Positions 17,342-26,226 of a DNA stretch of 64,000 nucleotides are shown in pieces. The stretch's first letter is position 1, and every line of letters starts with the position of its first letter. Location of the stretch: assembly GCF_025847205.1 (NCBI RefSeq), contig NZ_JAOYTH010000014.1, positions 62,001 through 126,000 on the forward strand, in the 5' to 3' direction. The notes below the pieces were generated by a model that worked only from the letters and a program-made list of their open reading frames with translations, was not told the DNA's origin and searched no databases. Origin of the DNA: Pararhizobium sp. YC-54. Lineage in GTDB: Bacteria > Pseudomonadota > Alphaproteobacteria > Rhizobiales > Rhizobiaceae. A program made the translations under genes and the position numbers.

Positions 17342-18460
17342 TTACTGCTTGATCAGCTCGAACTTGCCGTCCTTGACGACGTAGAGGTACATCGGCGCGG
17401 TGGTGTTTTCACCATTCTCGTCGAAGGCGACCGGGCCGAGCAGCGTGTCGACCGTGACGCCATGCAACTGCGCGAGAACGCCTGCGCGGTCCAGGCTTTC
17501 GGCCTTTTCCACGGCGGCGGCCATCACCTGCGCATTGGCGAAGCCAAGCGAGGCATAGGGGCCGGGTGCCCGGCCGAAGCGGGCCTGGTGGCGATCGGAG
17601 AAGTCCTTCAGCTCCGGCGAGGAGTCGTAGGGCGGAAGCTGGAAGGTCATCAGCGCGCCCTCGGCGGAGGCCGCACCGACCTGCGTGATGAAATCGACGG
17701 TGAAGCCGATATCGGGACCGATGAACTGGGCCTTCAGGCCCTGCTCGCGCATCTGCTTGAGGAACAGAGCAAGCTGCGGCATGCCGGCGCCCATATAGAC
17801 GACGTCGGGATTTTCCAGCTTGATCGAGGCGATGAGCGCTGAGAAGTCGACGTCTTCCGGGTTCGTGCCGTAGGTGCCGGAGACCTTGCCGCCGCCGGCT
17901 TCGAAATTGTCCTTGAACACGCCGGCGATGCCCTGGCCGAAGACGGTCTTGTCATGCACCAGCACGGCGTTCTTCAGGCCGAGCTTCTCCGTCACGTATT
18001 TCGCCGGCAGCGCGCCCTGCACGAAGTCGTTGGCGACGGGGCGCACGACCGTCTTGAAACCCATGCGCATCAGTTCCGGATTGGTCGCGGGCACGACCTG
18101 CGGCATACCGCATTCAGAATAGATATCGAGCGCCGGCATGGTGACGCCGCTGTTCATGTGGCCGATGACGCCGATGACGGCGCTGTCGTCGCAGAACTGC
18201 TGGGCGACGAGCGTGCCCTGACGCGGGTCGGCGCGGTCGTCGAGCGGGCGGAACACCACCTTGTTGCCCTTGATGCCGTCCTTCTCGTTGAGCTGGTCGA
18301 AATAGAGCTGGGCGCCGTCGATCTGCGACTGGCCGAACTCGGCCTGCGCACCTGACATCGGCGCGCTGCCGCCGAGCACGATGTCGTCCGCCAGCACCGG
18401 CATGGCGCCGGAGGCGAAGAGGAGTGCGGCGGCTGTAAGAAGTATACGGGTTCTGTTCAT
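17342..18460 (-). CDS. ABC substrate-binding protein, LivK/amide-urea family
   Basis: 372-residue periplasmic binding protein, family Peripla_BP_6. Sec signal peptide MNRTRILLTAAALLFASGAMPVLA, then DDIVLGGSAPMSGAQAEFGQ. Central blocks VIGHMNSGVTMPALDIYSECGMPQV (split motif) and NPEDVDFSALIASIKLENPDVVYMGAGMPQ are typical of the class. The ATG at 18460 has AAGGGGA eight bases upstream. First gene of the Liv-type operon; a 134-base gap separates it from the SDR gene upstream. Since catabolic CoA-pathway genes lie next to it, the ligand may be a small organic acid or aromatic acid rather than an amino acid. Confidence 0.92.
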   Translation of the reverse strand: MNRTRILLTAAALLFASGAMPVLADDIVLGGSAPMSGAQAEFGQSQIDGAQLYFDQLNEKDGIKGNKVVFRPLDDRADPRQGTLVAQQFCDDSAVIGVIGHMNSGVTMPALDIYSECGMPQVVPATNPELMRMGFKTVVRPVANDFVQGALPAKYVTEKLGLKNAVLVHDKTVFGQGIAGVFKDNFEAGGGKVSGTYGTNPEDVDFSALIASIKLENPDVVYMGAGMPQLALFLKQMREQGLKAQFIGPDIGFTVDFITQVGAASAEGALMTFQLPPYDSSPELKDFSDRHQARFGRAPGPYASLGFANAQVMAAAVEKAESLDRAGVLAQLHGVTVDTLLGPVAFDENGENTTAPMYLYVVKDGKFELIKQ

Positions 18461-18594
18461 TTTGGTTCCCCTTTTGCTTGTTGAGATTCGTTGCACGGAA
18501 CTCCCATTCCGGCAACACATGCGTGAAATTATTCGATACATTCTTCACGACAGTGACCAGGCGCGCGGCTACCTGAAGTTTCCCTTCACCCTCC

Positions 18595-19383
18595 TCATTT
18601 CGCGAGATAACCACCGTCCACCGCCAGCACATGGCCGGTGGTCATTGCCGAGGCCGGTCCGGCCAGAAAAATCATGGCGGAGGCCACTTCGTCCGGTTCA
18701 GCCAGGCGCTTCAGCGGCGTCAGGCTGCGGATCTTCTCCATCTGCTCCCTGTCGGCCGTCAGATGGTCGATCAGGGGCGTGCGGACCCAAGTCGGCGCCA
18801 CCGCATTGACGCGGATGTCGTTCTCGGCCCACTCAACGGCGAGCGTGCGCGTAAGGTTCACCACGCCGGCCTTCGTGGATTGGTAGGAAACGTTCGGATG
18901 GAGGCCGCCGCCCGAATAGCTCATGATCGAGGCCGTGTTGATCACCACGCCCGGAACGCCGCGGCCGATCCAGGACCGCGCGGCCGTCCGCGAGCATAGG
19001 AACATGCCTGTCAAGTTGACAGAGACGACGCTGTTCCAGTCCTCGAGCGCAAGCTCGGTCGATGGGCGGCGGATAGAAATGCCCGCATTGTTGACGAGGA
19101 TATCGAGGCCGCCGGCTTCCTGTTCCGCCGCAGCGAAAACAGCGAGGACGTCGGCCTCATCGGTGACGTCGAGGGCGGAGGCTGTCGCCGCACCGCCAGC
19201 CTCCCTCACCTCTCGGCGAACGGCTTCCGCCGCCGCGGGATCCCGGTCGAGAACCACCACATGCGCCCCGAAAGCAGCGAACATCTGCGCCGCAGCCCGG
19301 CCGATGCCTCCGCCGCCGCCGGTGATGAAGACCCGCTTCTCATCGAGTCTGAACATCTTTTCGGGCGCTTTTGCACACATCAT
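18595..19383 (-). CDS. short-chain dehydrogenase/reductase (SDR)
   Basis: 262-residue SDR. Glycine-rich motif TGGGGGIGRAA (residues about 21-31), Asp after beta-2 (VLDRDPA) suggesting NAD(H), NNAGIS, catalytic TASIMSYSG and YQSTK, and C-terminal TGHVLAVDGGYLAK. Two ATG codons are adjacent (19383 and 19380). It begins 28 bases after the ADC-family gene at 19412, so it probably shares an mRNA and acts in the same pathway, for example by oxidising a hydroxy-acid or by reducing a keto product. Confidence 0.9.
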   Translation of the reverse strand: MMCAKAPEKMFRLDEKRVFITGGGGGIGRAAAQMFAAFGAHVVVLDRDPAAAEAVRREVREAGGAATASALDVTDEADVLAVFAAAEQEAGGLDILVNNAGISIRRPSTELALEDWNSVVSVNLTGMFLCSRTAARSWIGRGVPGVVINTASIMSYSGGGLHPNVSYQSTKAGVVNLTRTLAVEWAENDIRVNAVAPTWVRTPLIDHLTADREQMEKIRSLTPLKRLAEPDEVASAMIFLAGPASAMTTGHVLAVDGGYLAK

Positions 19384-19411
19384 ATGTACGGTTCTCTGTT
19401 AATCCAAGACT

Positions 19412-20107
19412 TCAGCCGACGATCTTGCCAAAGCCGAGGACGAAGTTGGCGACGATCATTTCCGCGCCGACGATCTCGCGAATCTGGAAATCGGAGAACG
19501 GATCGCTGGCACTGCCGCCGACCTTGATCTCGGCCGTGCCGACGGCATGGCGGAGCGTTTCGGACTGGCCCAGCGAGTTCTCGATGATCTGCGTCTCGAC
19601 GCCCGAACTTTCCGGCGACGGAATGATGCGCGTCTGGAAACGCGGATGCAGAACCGGCCTCTCGAAGGCGGGGCCATCGGCCTTGAAGTCGATCTCGATC
19701 AGCGAGGTGCCACGGCGCGAGAGCTTGGCCGTGATTGCCGTATCGCTCGCCTTCCAGTCCACTTCGCCCATCTTCTTCGGATAGCCCCAGACCTCGCGAC
19801 CGACCGCCATGGAGTCGTCATTGGTGACGATCTCGTAAAGCACGTGACCGCCCGGGCGCCCCTGGTAGCTCATCGGCACGACGATGCCGCCTTCCGCATA
19901 GGACCCGAGCGAGCCGCCGGCCGGCACGTCCATGATGAAGAATTCGATCACGTCGCCCCGGACGTCGAACTGCGCCGGCAAAGCCGCGCGGATTGCCGCT
20001 TCGTCAACGCGGCAGAACACGCTGACCTTGCTGAAGGCTTTGTAATCGAACGGCGGCGCCTGGTAGAGGGGCGCGCGCTGCGGGAGGGCATAGGCGTTAT
20101 GGGACAT
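19412..20107 (-). CDS. acetoacetate decarboxylase-superfamily protein (ADC1)
   Basis: 231-residue member of the acetoacetate decarboxylase superfamily. The active-site block GREVWGYPKK carries the Schiff-base lysine (K111) and the neighbouring lysine (K112) that lowers its pKa in classical Adc. Other family strands: VSVFCRVDEAAIRAALP and IIPSPESSGVETQIIEN. With both lysines present a Schiff-base reaction (decarboxylation, or the aldol/dehydration chemistry known for some superfamily members) is possible. A weak TTGACT-type promoter may lie in the 87-base gap to the aldehyde dehydrogenase gene. It is one of three superfamily members in this locus. Confidence 0.88.
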   Translation of the reverse strand: MSHNAYALPQRAPLYQAPPFDYKAFSKVSVFCRVDEAAIRAALPAQFDVRGDVIEFFIMDVPAGGSLGSYAEGGIVVPMSYQGRPGGHVLYEIVTNDDSMAVGREVWGYPKKMGEVDWKASDTAITAKLSRRGTSLIEIDFKADGPAFERPVLHPRFQTRIIPSPESSGVETQIIENSLGQSETLRHAVGTAEIKVGGSASDPFSDFQIREIVGAEMIVANFVLGFGKIVG

Positions 20108-20194
20108 GGTAGAGAAGGTCTTTCCTGTGTGTTCACTTCCACATGAAGTTCACACTAATGAAAAAATTAAGTCAAGATTTCATTTTAATGATTT

Positions 20195-21628
20195 TCACAA
20201 ATTCGTCTGTGAAACGAACTTGATCGTCTGGAACGTCTCCAGAGCCTCCGGACCGCCCTCGGAGCCGTAGCCGGAATCCTTCACGCCGTTGAAGGGAACC
20301 TCCGCATAGGCAAGGCCGTAATCGTTGATCGAAAGCATGCCCGTTTCGATGTCTTCGGCGAAACGCTGCGCATTTCTCTGGGACCGTGTGAAGGCATAAG
20401 CGGCCAAGCCGAACGGCAACCGGTTCGCCTCGGCAATCGCCGCATCCACCGCCGCAAAGCGGTTGACGACTGCGACAGGCCCGAACGGCTCTTCGTTCAT
20501 GATCGCAGCGTCCTGCGGCACGTCGGCCAGCACCGTCGGCTCGAAGAAGAAGCCGGCATTGCCGATGCGGTTACCGCCGGTCAGCAGGCGGCCGCCCTTT
20601 GCGACCGCGTCACCGATCAGCCGGTCCATCGCATCGAGCCGGCGGGCATTCGCCATCGGCCCCATGTCTATGCCGTCGGAAAGACCATCTCCTACCCTCA
20701 CGGCCTTCGCCGCATTGACGAAGTCCTCGAGGACATTGTCGAAGACAGGCTCTTCCACCAGCACCCGCGTCGGCGCGATGCAGACCTGACCGGCATTGTG
20801 GAATTTGTGGCCGGCCAGCATCGAAACGGCGGATGAAAGATCCGCATCGGCGCAGACGATGTACGGCGCATGGCCGCCGAGCTCCATCGTCACCCGCTTC
20901 ATATGGGCGCCGGCGAGCGCGGTCAGATGTTTGCCGACCGGCGTCGAGCCGGTGAAGGACACCTTGCGGATCACCGGATGCGGAATGAGGTATTCGGAGA
21001 TTTCCGACGGGACGCCATAGAGCAGGTTGATCGCCCCGTCCGGGAAGCCGGCGTCGGCAAAGGCGCGGACCATGGCCGCGCAGGAGGCCGGTGCCTCTTC
21101 GGCGGCCTTCAGGATGACGGTGCAGCCAGCGGCAAGAGCCGCGCAAATCTTGCGGATCGCCTGGGCGACCGGATAGTTCCAGGGCGTGAACGCGGCAACG
21201 ACGCCGATCGGCTCCTTCATGACCATCTGCTGCACGCCGGGCTTGCGCGCCGGGATGATGCGGCCGTAGGAGCGGATGGCCTCTTCCGCGAACCAGCGGA
21301 TGACGTCATCGGCATTGCGCAGTTCCGAGCGGGCTTCGGCAAGCGGCTTGCCCTGCTCCATGGTCAGGATGGGCGCGATATCCTCGATGCGGGCGCGCAG
21401 ATTGTCGGCGGCCGCATGCAGCAGTTTTGCGCGGTCGCGCGCCGTCGTCTTGCGCCACTGTTCGAAGGCCGCGGCGGCAGAGGCAAGCGCGCGGTCCATG
21501 TCGCGGGTGGTCGCTTTCGCCACACGGCCGATTTCGCCGCCAGTCGCCGGGTTGAGAACCGCGAGCGTTTCGCCGTCCGAGCCGTTCGTCCATTCGCCGG
21601 CGATGAAGAGTTGGGTATCGGGATACAT
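20195..21628 (-). CDS. NAD(P)-dependent aldehyde dehydrogenase, succinate-semialdehyde type
   Basis: 477-residue aldehyde dehydrogenase. Catalytic Glu in VTMELGGHAPYIV and catalytic Cys in FHNAGQVCIAPTR; cofactor-binding block FTPWNYPVAQAIRKICAALAAGC and C-terminal NRLPFGLAAYAFT are in place. Start at 21628 (MYPDTQLFIAGEWTNG) matches the family. It oxidises an aldehyde to the acid, probably after the neighbouring zinc alcohol dehydrogenase (25 bases upstream). The acid would then suit the acyl-CoA synthetase in the same operon. Confidence 0.93.
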   Translation of the reverse strand: MYPDTQLFIAGEWTNGSDGETLAVLNPATGGEIGRVAKATTRDMDRALASAAAAFEQWRKTTARDRAKLLHAAADNLRARIEDIAPILTMEQGKPLAEARSELRNADDVIRWFAEEAIRSYGRIIPARKPGVQQMVMKEPIGVVAAFTPWNYPVAQAIRKICAALAAGCTVILKAAEEAPASCAAMVRAFADAGFPDGAINLLYGVPSEISEYLIPHPVIRKVSFTGSTPVGKHLTALAGAHMKRVTMELGGHAPYIVCADADLSSAVSMLAGHKFHNAGQVCIAPTRVLVEEPVFDNVLEDFVNAAKAVRVGDGLSDGIDMGPMANARRLDAMDRLIGDAVAKGGRLLTGGNRIGNAGFFFEPTVLADVPQDAAIMNEEPFGPVAVVNRFAAVDAAIAEANRLPFGLAAYAFTRSQRNAQRFAEDIETGMLSINDYGLAYAEVPFNGVKDSGYGSEGGPEALETFQTIKFVSQTNL

Positions 21629-21653
21629 GATCTGTCTCGTTCGATTTCGTTGG

Positions 21654-22757
21654 TCAGCGGTCGAAGCACACGAGCGTGCGGGCGAGAACGCCCTGCTCCA
21701 GCCAGCGGAAGGCTTCATTGATCTGTTCCAGCGGCACGCGCGCGCCGACCTGGCGGTCGAGGTCGAAACGGCCGGCGCGGTAGAGGCCGAGGATGCGTTC
21801 GAAATCACGCTCGGGAACCCCGCCACCATAGTTGCTGCCGATGATGCGCTTCTGGGTATTGGGCAAGGTCGAGGCCGGCAGGGAGACCATCTCGCCCTTG
21901 GCGGCGATGCCGACGGAAATCACCGAACCACCGAGCCGGACGCTGTCATAGGCAAGCGCGATTGCCGCAGGCCGTCCGGTGCAGTCGATGATGCTGTCGG
22001 GTCCACGGCCGCGGCTCAGCGCCTTTAGTTCCGCGGTGACATCCTGCTTTGCGGAATTCAGGAAGTGCGTCGCACCGAAGGACCGGGCGACCGCCTCCTT
22101 TTCCGGATTGATATCGATGGCGACGATCGCCTCCGCACCGGCGACCGACGCCGCATGGATGGCATTGATGCCGACACCACCGACACCGATGACGCCGACG
22201 ATCTCTCCGGGCTCGACGCGCGCATCGTTCACCACCGCGCCGAAACCCGTCGTCACCGCGCAGCCGACGAGTGCCGCGACCTCGAAGGGAATGTCGTCCT
22301 CGATCTTGGAGCAGCCCGCTTCCGGCACGACCGCGAGCTCTGCAAAGCTCGAAACGCAGGTGAAATGATTGACCGGCTTCTGCGCGCTGCCGAGCCTGCG
22401 GGCACCGTTCCAGAGCGTGTTGCCGCCCGCAGCGTCACCATAGGTGTCGCACATGGTCGGCAGGCGTTTGTGGCAATAGAAGCATTCGCCGCAATTGGGC
22501 GCCCAGGAGAGGATGACGTGGTCGCCCTTCTTCACCTTCGACACCGCCGAACCGGTGCGCTCGACAATGCCGGCCGCTTCATGGCCAAGAATGACGGGCA
22601 GCCTGGGGCGCGACTTGCCCTTTGCGGCGCTGAGATCGCTGTGGCAGACGCCGGTCGCGATGATGCGCACCAGCACCTCGCGTTCGCCGGGATCGGCGAT
22701 CGGCACATCCTCGATGACGAGGTCTTCGTTGAACGTGTAGAGAACGGCGGCCTTCAT
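21654..22757 (-). CDS. zinc-dependent alcohol dehydrogenase (MDR family)
   Basis: 367-residue medium-chain dehydrogenase of the class III/benzyl-alcohol type. Catalytic zinc ligands are in GVCHSDLSA and GHEAAGIVE; structural-zinc cysteines are in NCGECFYCHKRLPTMC. The Rossmann motif is VGVIGVGGVGINAIHAA and the Asp of AIDINPEKE fits NAD. A short insertion around the GAARRL-like region is normal for class III relatives. Oxidises a primary alcohol to the aldehyde for the adjacent aldehyde dehydrogenase. Gap of 52 bases to the acyl-CoA synthetase gene. Confidence 0.93.
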   Translation of the reverse strand: MKAAVLYTFNEDLVIEDVPIADPGEREVLVRIIATGVCHSDLSAAKGKSRPRLPVILGHEAAGIVERTGSAVSKVKKGDHVILSWAPNCGECFYCHKRLPTMCDTYGDAAGGNTLWNGARRLGSAQKPVNHFTCVSSFAELAVVPEAGCSKIEDDIPFEVAALVGCAVTTGFGAVVNDARVEPGEIVGVIGVGGVGINAIHAASVAGAEAIVAIDINPEKEAVARSFGATHFLNSAKQDVTAELKALSRGRGPDSIIDCTGRPAAIALAYDSVRLGGSVISVGIAAKGEMVSLPASTLPNTQKRIIGSNYGGGVPERDFERILGLYRAGRFDLDRQVGARVPLEQINEAFRWLEQGVLARTLVCFDR

Positions 22758-22809
22758 TCTGACTGTCTCCCCTTGGGGTATGCGGTTGTGTGCGTATCGG
22801 GACCGGGCC

Positions 22810-24357
22810 TCATCGGCCGGTGCGTTGCTGCCTGTCCCAGCTGCCTTCGACGGAGGCGGACAGCCGGTGTTTCATGATGCGCTGGCTCGGCGTGCGCTCG
22901 AAATCCTCGACAAGAGCGAGGTAGCGCGGGTTCTGGAACGGCGCCAGGCGATGGGCGAGCCAATCGGAGAAGGCCGGATAATCGATAGCGGCCCCTTCCT
23001 TCGGCTTGATGAACAGCTTGATCTCCTGTTCGCCGACCTCGGCCTTGACGCCGATCAGCGCGCAGTCCTCGACCATCGGATGGCTGCCGGCGACATGCTC
23101 CACCTCGAAGGCCGAGACGTTCTCGCCCTTCACCCGCACGCTGTCCGTCAGGCGGCCGAGGAAATAAAGGTTGCCGTCCGCATCGATCATGCCGAGGTCG
23201 CCGGTGTGGAAACCGTCCCGCCGCAGCGCCTTGGCGGTCGCCTCTTCATTGCGGAAATAGCCGGCGAAGACCGCGCCCGCCTGACGCGGATGGACGACGA
23301 TCTCGCCATGCACGCCCGCCGCCACGGGCACACCCTGTTCGTCGAGAATCTCGACGGAAAGCCACGGCACAGGCGTGCCGACCGAGCCGAGCACGCCGGA
23401 CGCGTTGAACGTGGTGATGCTGGAGGATTCCGTCATGCCGTAGCATTCGCGCAGCGGCGTATCGAAACGCTCCTCGAAGGCGCGCCAGATATCGCGCGGG
23501 CACCCGCCGCCCCAGGCGACACGGACCTTGTGGTCACGATCGCGTTCGCTCTCCGGCTGTTTGAGGAGGATCTGCAACACGCCGCCGAGATAATGGATCT
23601 GCGTCGCGCCGCAGTCGCGCACCTGATCCCAGAAACGGCTGGCGCTGAAGCGCTGCACCATGGAAAGCGTGACGTCGCGCAGCAACGGGATCGGGATGAG
23701 CTGCGCGCCGCCGATATGATAAAGTGGCTCCCAGACGAAGAAGACGTCGTCATCGCGCGCATCCGAGCAGAGCATCGCGCCCTCCGCCGCATAGCGCAGC
23801 ATGCGATGGGTGACGCGGACGCCCTTCGGACGACCGGTCGTACCGGAGGTGTAGTTCAGCGCGAAGAGGTCATCGGCAGACGGTAGCGGCTCAGCGAAGA
23901 CGTGATCGCCGCTGGCAAGCCGGTTGAGCGACCCCGTGTCGCCCGCCTCCGCGACGAGCCGGAACACCGAGGTGTCGGCACCGCACTCCGTAATATTCTG
24001 GAACAGATCGCGATCGGCGAAGACGACGCGCGGATCGCAATGTTCCAGGATGTATTTCAATCCATCGCCGCGCAGCTGCACATTCACCGGCACCCAGACG
24101 GCGCCGCACTTGGCGATCGCAAACAGCACGGCGAGGCTGTCGGGGCTGTTGCGCAGCATCAGCGCGACGCGATCGCCCTTCTCGACGCCGAGGCGGCGAA
24201 GCGCGACCGCAACACTGTCCGACTTGCGGTGCAGATCGGCAAAGGTGATCGGTTCACCGTCGAACGTCGCATAGATGGCGTCGGGCGAGGTGGCGGCCCG
24301 GGCCGGCAGGCGAGAAATAAAACCTTGGTCTTCCACGCTACAGTCCTGAAAAATCAT
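22810..24357 (-). CDS. AMP-forming acyl-CoA synthetase (CaiC-like)
   Basis: 515-residue adenylate-forming ligase. Phosphate-binding loop TSGTTGRPKGV, A5 motif YGMTESS, A7/A8 motifs HTGDLGMIDADGNLYFLGR and DSVRVKGENVSAFEVE, and the late QRIMKHRL with the catalytic lysine after it. The sequence is closest in look to carnitine/crotonobetaine-CoA ligase-like enzymes. It activates a carboxylic acid to its CoA thioester in the cytoplasm. Located between the enoyl-CoA hydratase and alcohol dehydrogenase genes (30 and 52 bases), so it feeds a beta-oxidation-like step. Confidence 0.93.
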   Translation of the reverse strand: MIFQDCSVEDQGFISRLPARAATSPDAIYATFDGEPITFADLHRKSDSVAVALRRLGVEKGDRVALMLRNSPDSLAVLFAIAKCGAVWVPVNVQLRGDGLKYILEHCDPRVVFADRDLFQNITECGADTSVFRLVAEAGDTGSLNRLASGDHVFAEPLPSADDLFALNYTSGTTGRPKGVRVTHRMLRYAAEGAMLCSDARDDDVFFVWEPLYHIGGAQLIPIPLLRDVTLSMVQRFSASRFWDQVRDCGATQIHYLGGVLQILLKQPESERDRDHKVRVAWGGGCPRDIWRAFEERFDTPLRECYGMTESSSITTFNASGVLGSVGTPVPWLSVEILDEQGVPVAAGVHGEIVVHPRQAGAVFAGYFRNEEATAKALRRDGFHTGDLGMIDADGNLYFLGRLTDSVRVKGENVSAFEVEHVAGSHPMVEDCALIGVKAEVGEQEIKLFIKPKEGAAIDYPAFSDWLAHRLAPFQNPRYLALVEDFERTPSQRIMKHRLSASVEGSWDRQQRTGR

Positions 24358-24387
24358 TGAATTTGAAAAGCGGATTGCAGGCGCAAC

Positions 24388-25170
24388 TCAGCCGGACTTC
24401 GCCTTTGATTTGGCGGCGAGGAACTGTTCCATCATGCGGTTGGGCTCGCCATCGCCATAGGCGATGCGCTGGTTGCGCACGCCCGCTGCAAGCGCATCGC
24501 GGAAACGGGCCTCGGTGACTTCGCGGAATCGCTGCTTGTTGAGCTTCATGGCAAGCCTCGGCTTGGCGGCGAGCTGTTCGCCGAGCGCCAGCGATGCATC
24601 CAGCACTTCCTCGCGCGGGACGATCCGGTTGATGAGGCCGATGGCGACACATTCCGTCGCCTCCATCATGCGGCCGCTGAGGGTCAGGTCGGTGGTGCGC
24701 GCAAGCCCGATCATTTCCATCATGATCCAAGGGCCGGTCGTGCTGGCGATGCCGGAATTGATCTCCGGCTGCCCCATCTTCACGCCGTCATGGCCGATGC
24801 GGAAATCGCCGAGCAAGGTCACCTGGAAGGCCGAGCCTGCGGCCAGGCCGTTTAGCGCCATGATCAACGGCTTGGAGAGGCTGCGGATCCGATCGTAGAG
24901 CCGTTCCCATTCGCCGATCCACAGTTCCGCGCGGTCGGGGTCGAAGGTCTTGGTCTCGTTGAGATCCTGCCCTGCGCCAAAGGCGCGCTCGCCTGCCCCG
25001 GTGATGATGATCGCACCGACGGAGGCGTCTTCTTCGGCCGCATCCAGCGCAGCCATGAGATCAAGGCGCATCTGGGAATGCCAGGCATTGAGAACCTCGG
25101 GACGGTTCAGCGTGATCACGCGGCAGGAGCCGCGCTGCTCTGTCAGAATGAAATTTGTCATGCGATCCAT
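24388..25170 (-). CDS. enoyl-CoA hydratase/isomerase family protein
   Basis: 260-residue crotonase-fold protein. Oxyanion-hole segments are AFGAGQDLNET and NGLAAGSAFQ; the second usually reads GxAxGGG, so GSA is a variant. A Glu is kept in MGQPEINSG, while the other hydratase Glu position is not clear. Function could be hydration, isomerisation or C-C cleavage of a CoA thioester. First gene of the operon ECH, acyl-CoA synthetase, ADH, ALDH. The start is ambiguous: ATG at 25170 lies inside a 20-bp tandem repeat, and ATG at 25161 follows in frame; neither has a visible Shine-Dalgarno site. Confidence 0.9.
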   Translation of the reverse strand: MDRMTNFILTEQRGSCRVITLNRPEVLNAWHSQMRLDLMAALDAAEEDASVGAIIITGAGERAFGAGQDLNETKTFDPDRAELWIGEWERLYDRIRSLSKPLIMALNGLAAGSAFQVTLLGDFRIGHDGVKMGQPEINSGIASTTGPWIMMEMIGLARTTDLTLSGRMMEATECVAIGLINRIVPREEVLDASLALGEQLAAKPRLAMKLNKQRFREVTEARFRDALAAGVRNQRIAYGDGEPNRMMEQFLAAKSKAKSG

Positions 25171-25220
25171 CGTATCGTATTGCGATCCATCGTATCGTAT
25201 TGCGATACTGAGTATCGTAT
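25161..25220. repeat. three 20-bp tandem repeats at the promoter/5' leader of the enoyl-CoA hydratase operon
   Basis: Two identical 20-bp units (25161-25180 and 25181-25200) are followed by a third (25201-25220) that differs only in its six central bases. The unit is TGCGAT, six bases, TATCGTAT. Each of the first two units carries an ATG on the minus strand, and the unit length is not a multiple of three. The third unit contains the palindrome CGATACTGAGTATCG (25203-25217). Confidence 0.9.
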
Positions 25221-25241
25221 TTTAATACGTGAAATTGTCAA
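25203..25241 (-). promoter_or_regulatory. putative promoter and operators of the enoyl-CoA hydratase operon
   Basis: On the minus strand TTGACA (25241-25236) and TACGAT (25219-25214) are 16 bases apart. The -10 box is inside two overlapping palindromes: CGTATTttAATACG (25216-25229) and CGATACtgaGTATCG-like 25203-25217. The tandem 20-bp units continue downstream into the leader. This is a strong repressor-controlled layout; IclR (25314-26150) and GntR (26227-26922), immediately upstream, are the candidate binders. Confidence 0.6.
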
Positions 25242-25313
25242 TGGAGTTTTTCACGGCATAAAGAATCATTCGCCGGCAGGCCGGCGAAGGCTCAAAAGTC
25301 GTCCTTGAAGCCG

Positions 25314-26150
25314 TTAGAAGGTGGAGGAGGCCTGCGAGATCGAACGCGCGGCGGCGACGACGAGGGGCGCGAAGGTCTCTTCCGCCTTTTCGGGCGTGTA
25401 GCGCGCGTTGGAAACACCGATATTGACCGCCGCGACGGGACGTCCGGTCTGATCGAGCACTGCGGCAGCGACCGAGAGATCACCGGGAAAAAATTCGCCC
25501 CAGGTCGTGGCATAGCCGGCATTGCGTGCGGCATCGAGCCGCTCGACCAGCGCGTCGACGGTGTGCACCGTCTGCGGCGTGAAGGCCTGCAAGGGCGACC
25601 GCTCGATGAGCGACAGGGCTTCCGCGGCCGGCAAGCGGGAGAGGATCGCCCGGCCCGGCGCCGTGCAGAAGGCGGGCATGCGGGTACCGACGACGACATC
25701 GGTGTTCAGCATATGCCGGCTCATGAAACGGGCGGCGAAGACGATCTCCGTACCATCAGGCAGCGTCAGGTTCACCGCCTCCTCCGTCTCGCGGCTGAGA
25801 TGGAGGAGATAGGGCATCGCCTGGTTGACCAGCGGATTGGCGGTGATGAAATGGCGCGCCATTTCGAGGCTGCGCAGGCTGAGCTCGAAACGCTTCGTCA
25901 CCGGGTCCTTTTGCAGGTAGCCCAGCTTGTTCAGCGTATGGGTAAAGCGTTGCGCGGCACTCTTGTCGAGGCCGACATTGGCGCCGATCTGCGCAAGACT
26001 GAGGCTCCTGTTGGTGCCGTCGAAGGCCTCCAGGACTCGGAACGCCTTTTCCACCGACCGCACCATCAGCGGATCGGTATCGTCGACATTCTTCGGGTCA
26101 TCAGAAGACAAGCTCGTCACCTTAGCTTCGCCGCACCACGGAGGCGGCAT
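25314..26150 (-). CDS. IclR-family transcriptional regulator
   Basis: 278-residue regulator. N-terminal winged helix (about 28-85: SVEKAFRVLEAFDGTNRSLSLAQIGANVGLDKSAAQRFTHTL in split form) and C-terminal IclR effector domain with the family marks GTEIVFAARF, PAFCTAPGRAILSRLP and VSNARYTPEKAEE. The 143-base gap after its stop holds the promoter of the enoyl-CoA hydratase operon, a position suggesting control of acid/CoA catabolism genes. It follows GntR by 76 bases on the same strand. Confidence 0.92.
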   Translation of the reverse strand: MPPPWCGEAKVTSLSSDDPKNVDDTDPLMVRSVEKAFRVLEAFDGTNRSLSLAQIGANVGLDKSAAQRFTHTLNKLGYLQKDPVTKRFELSLRSLEMARHFITANPLVNQAMPYLLHLSRETEEAVNLTLPDGTEIVFAARFMSRHMLNTDVVVGTRMPAFCTAPGRAILSRLPAAEALSLIERSPLQAFTPQTVHTVDALVERLDAARNAGYATTWGEFFPGDLSVAAAVLDQTGRPVAAVNIGVSNARYTPEKAEETFAPLVVAAARSISQASSTF

Positions 26151-26226
26151 TGCAGAACTTGTCTCGTGTAGCCCGGCCTCCCGATATCGGCAAGCCTGCC
26201 GGATTTCAGCGCGTCCACCGGTCAGA

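Noticed and set aside
20108..20194. Promoter with TTGACT before ADC1
   Set aside because: A -35-like sequence is present but no good -10 at a normal distance; only mentioned in the ADC1 entry.
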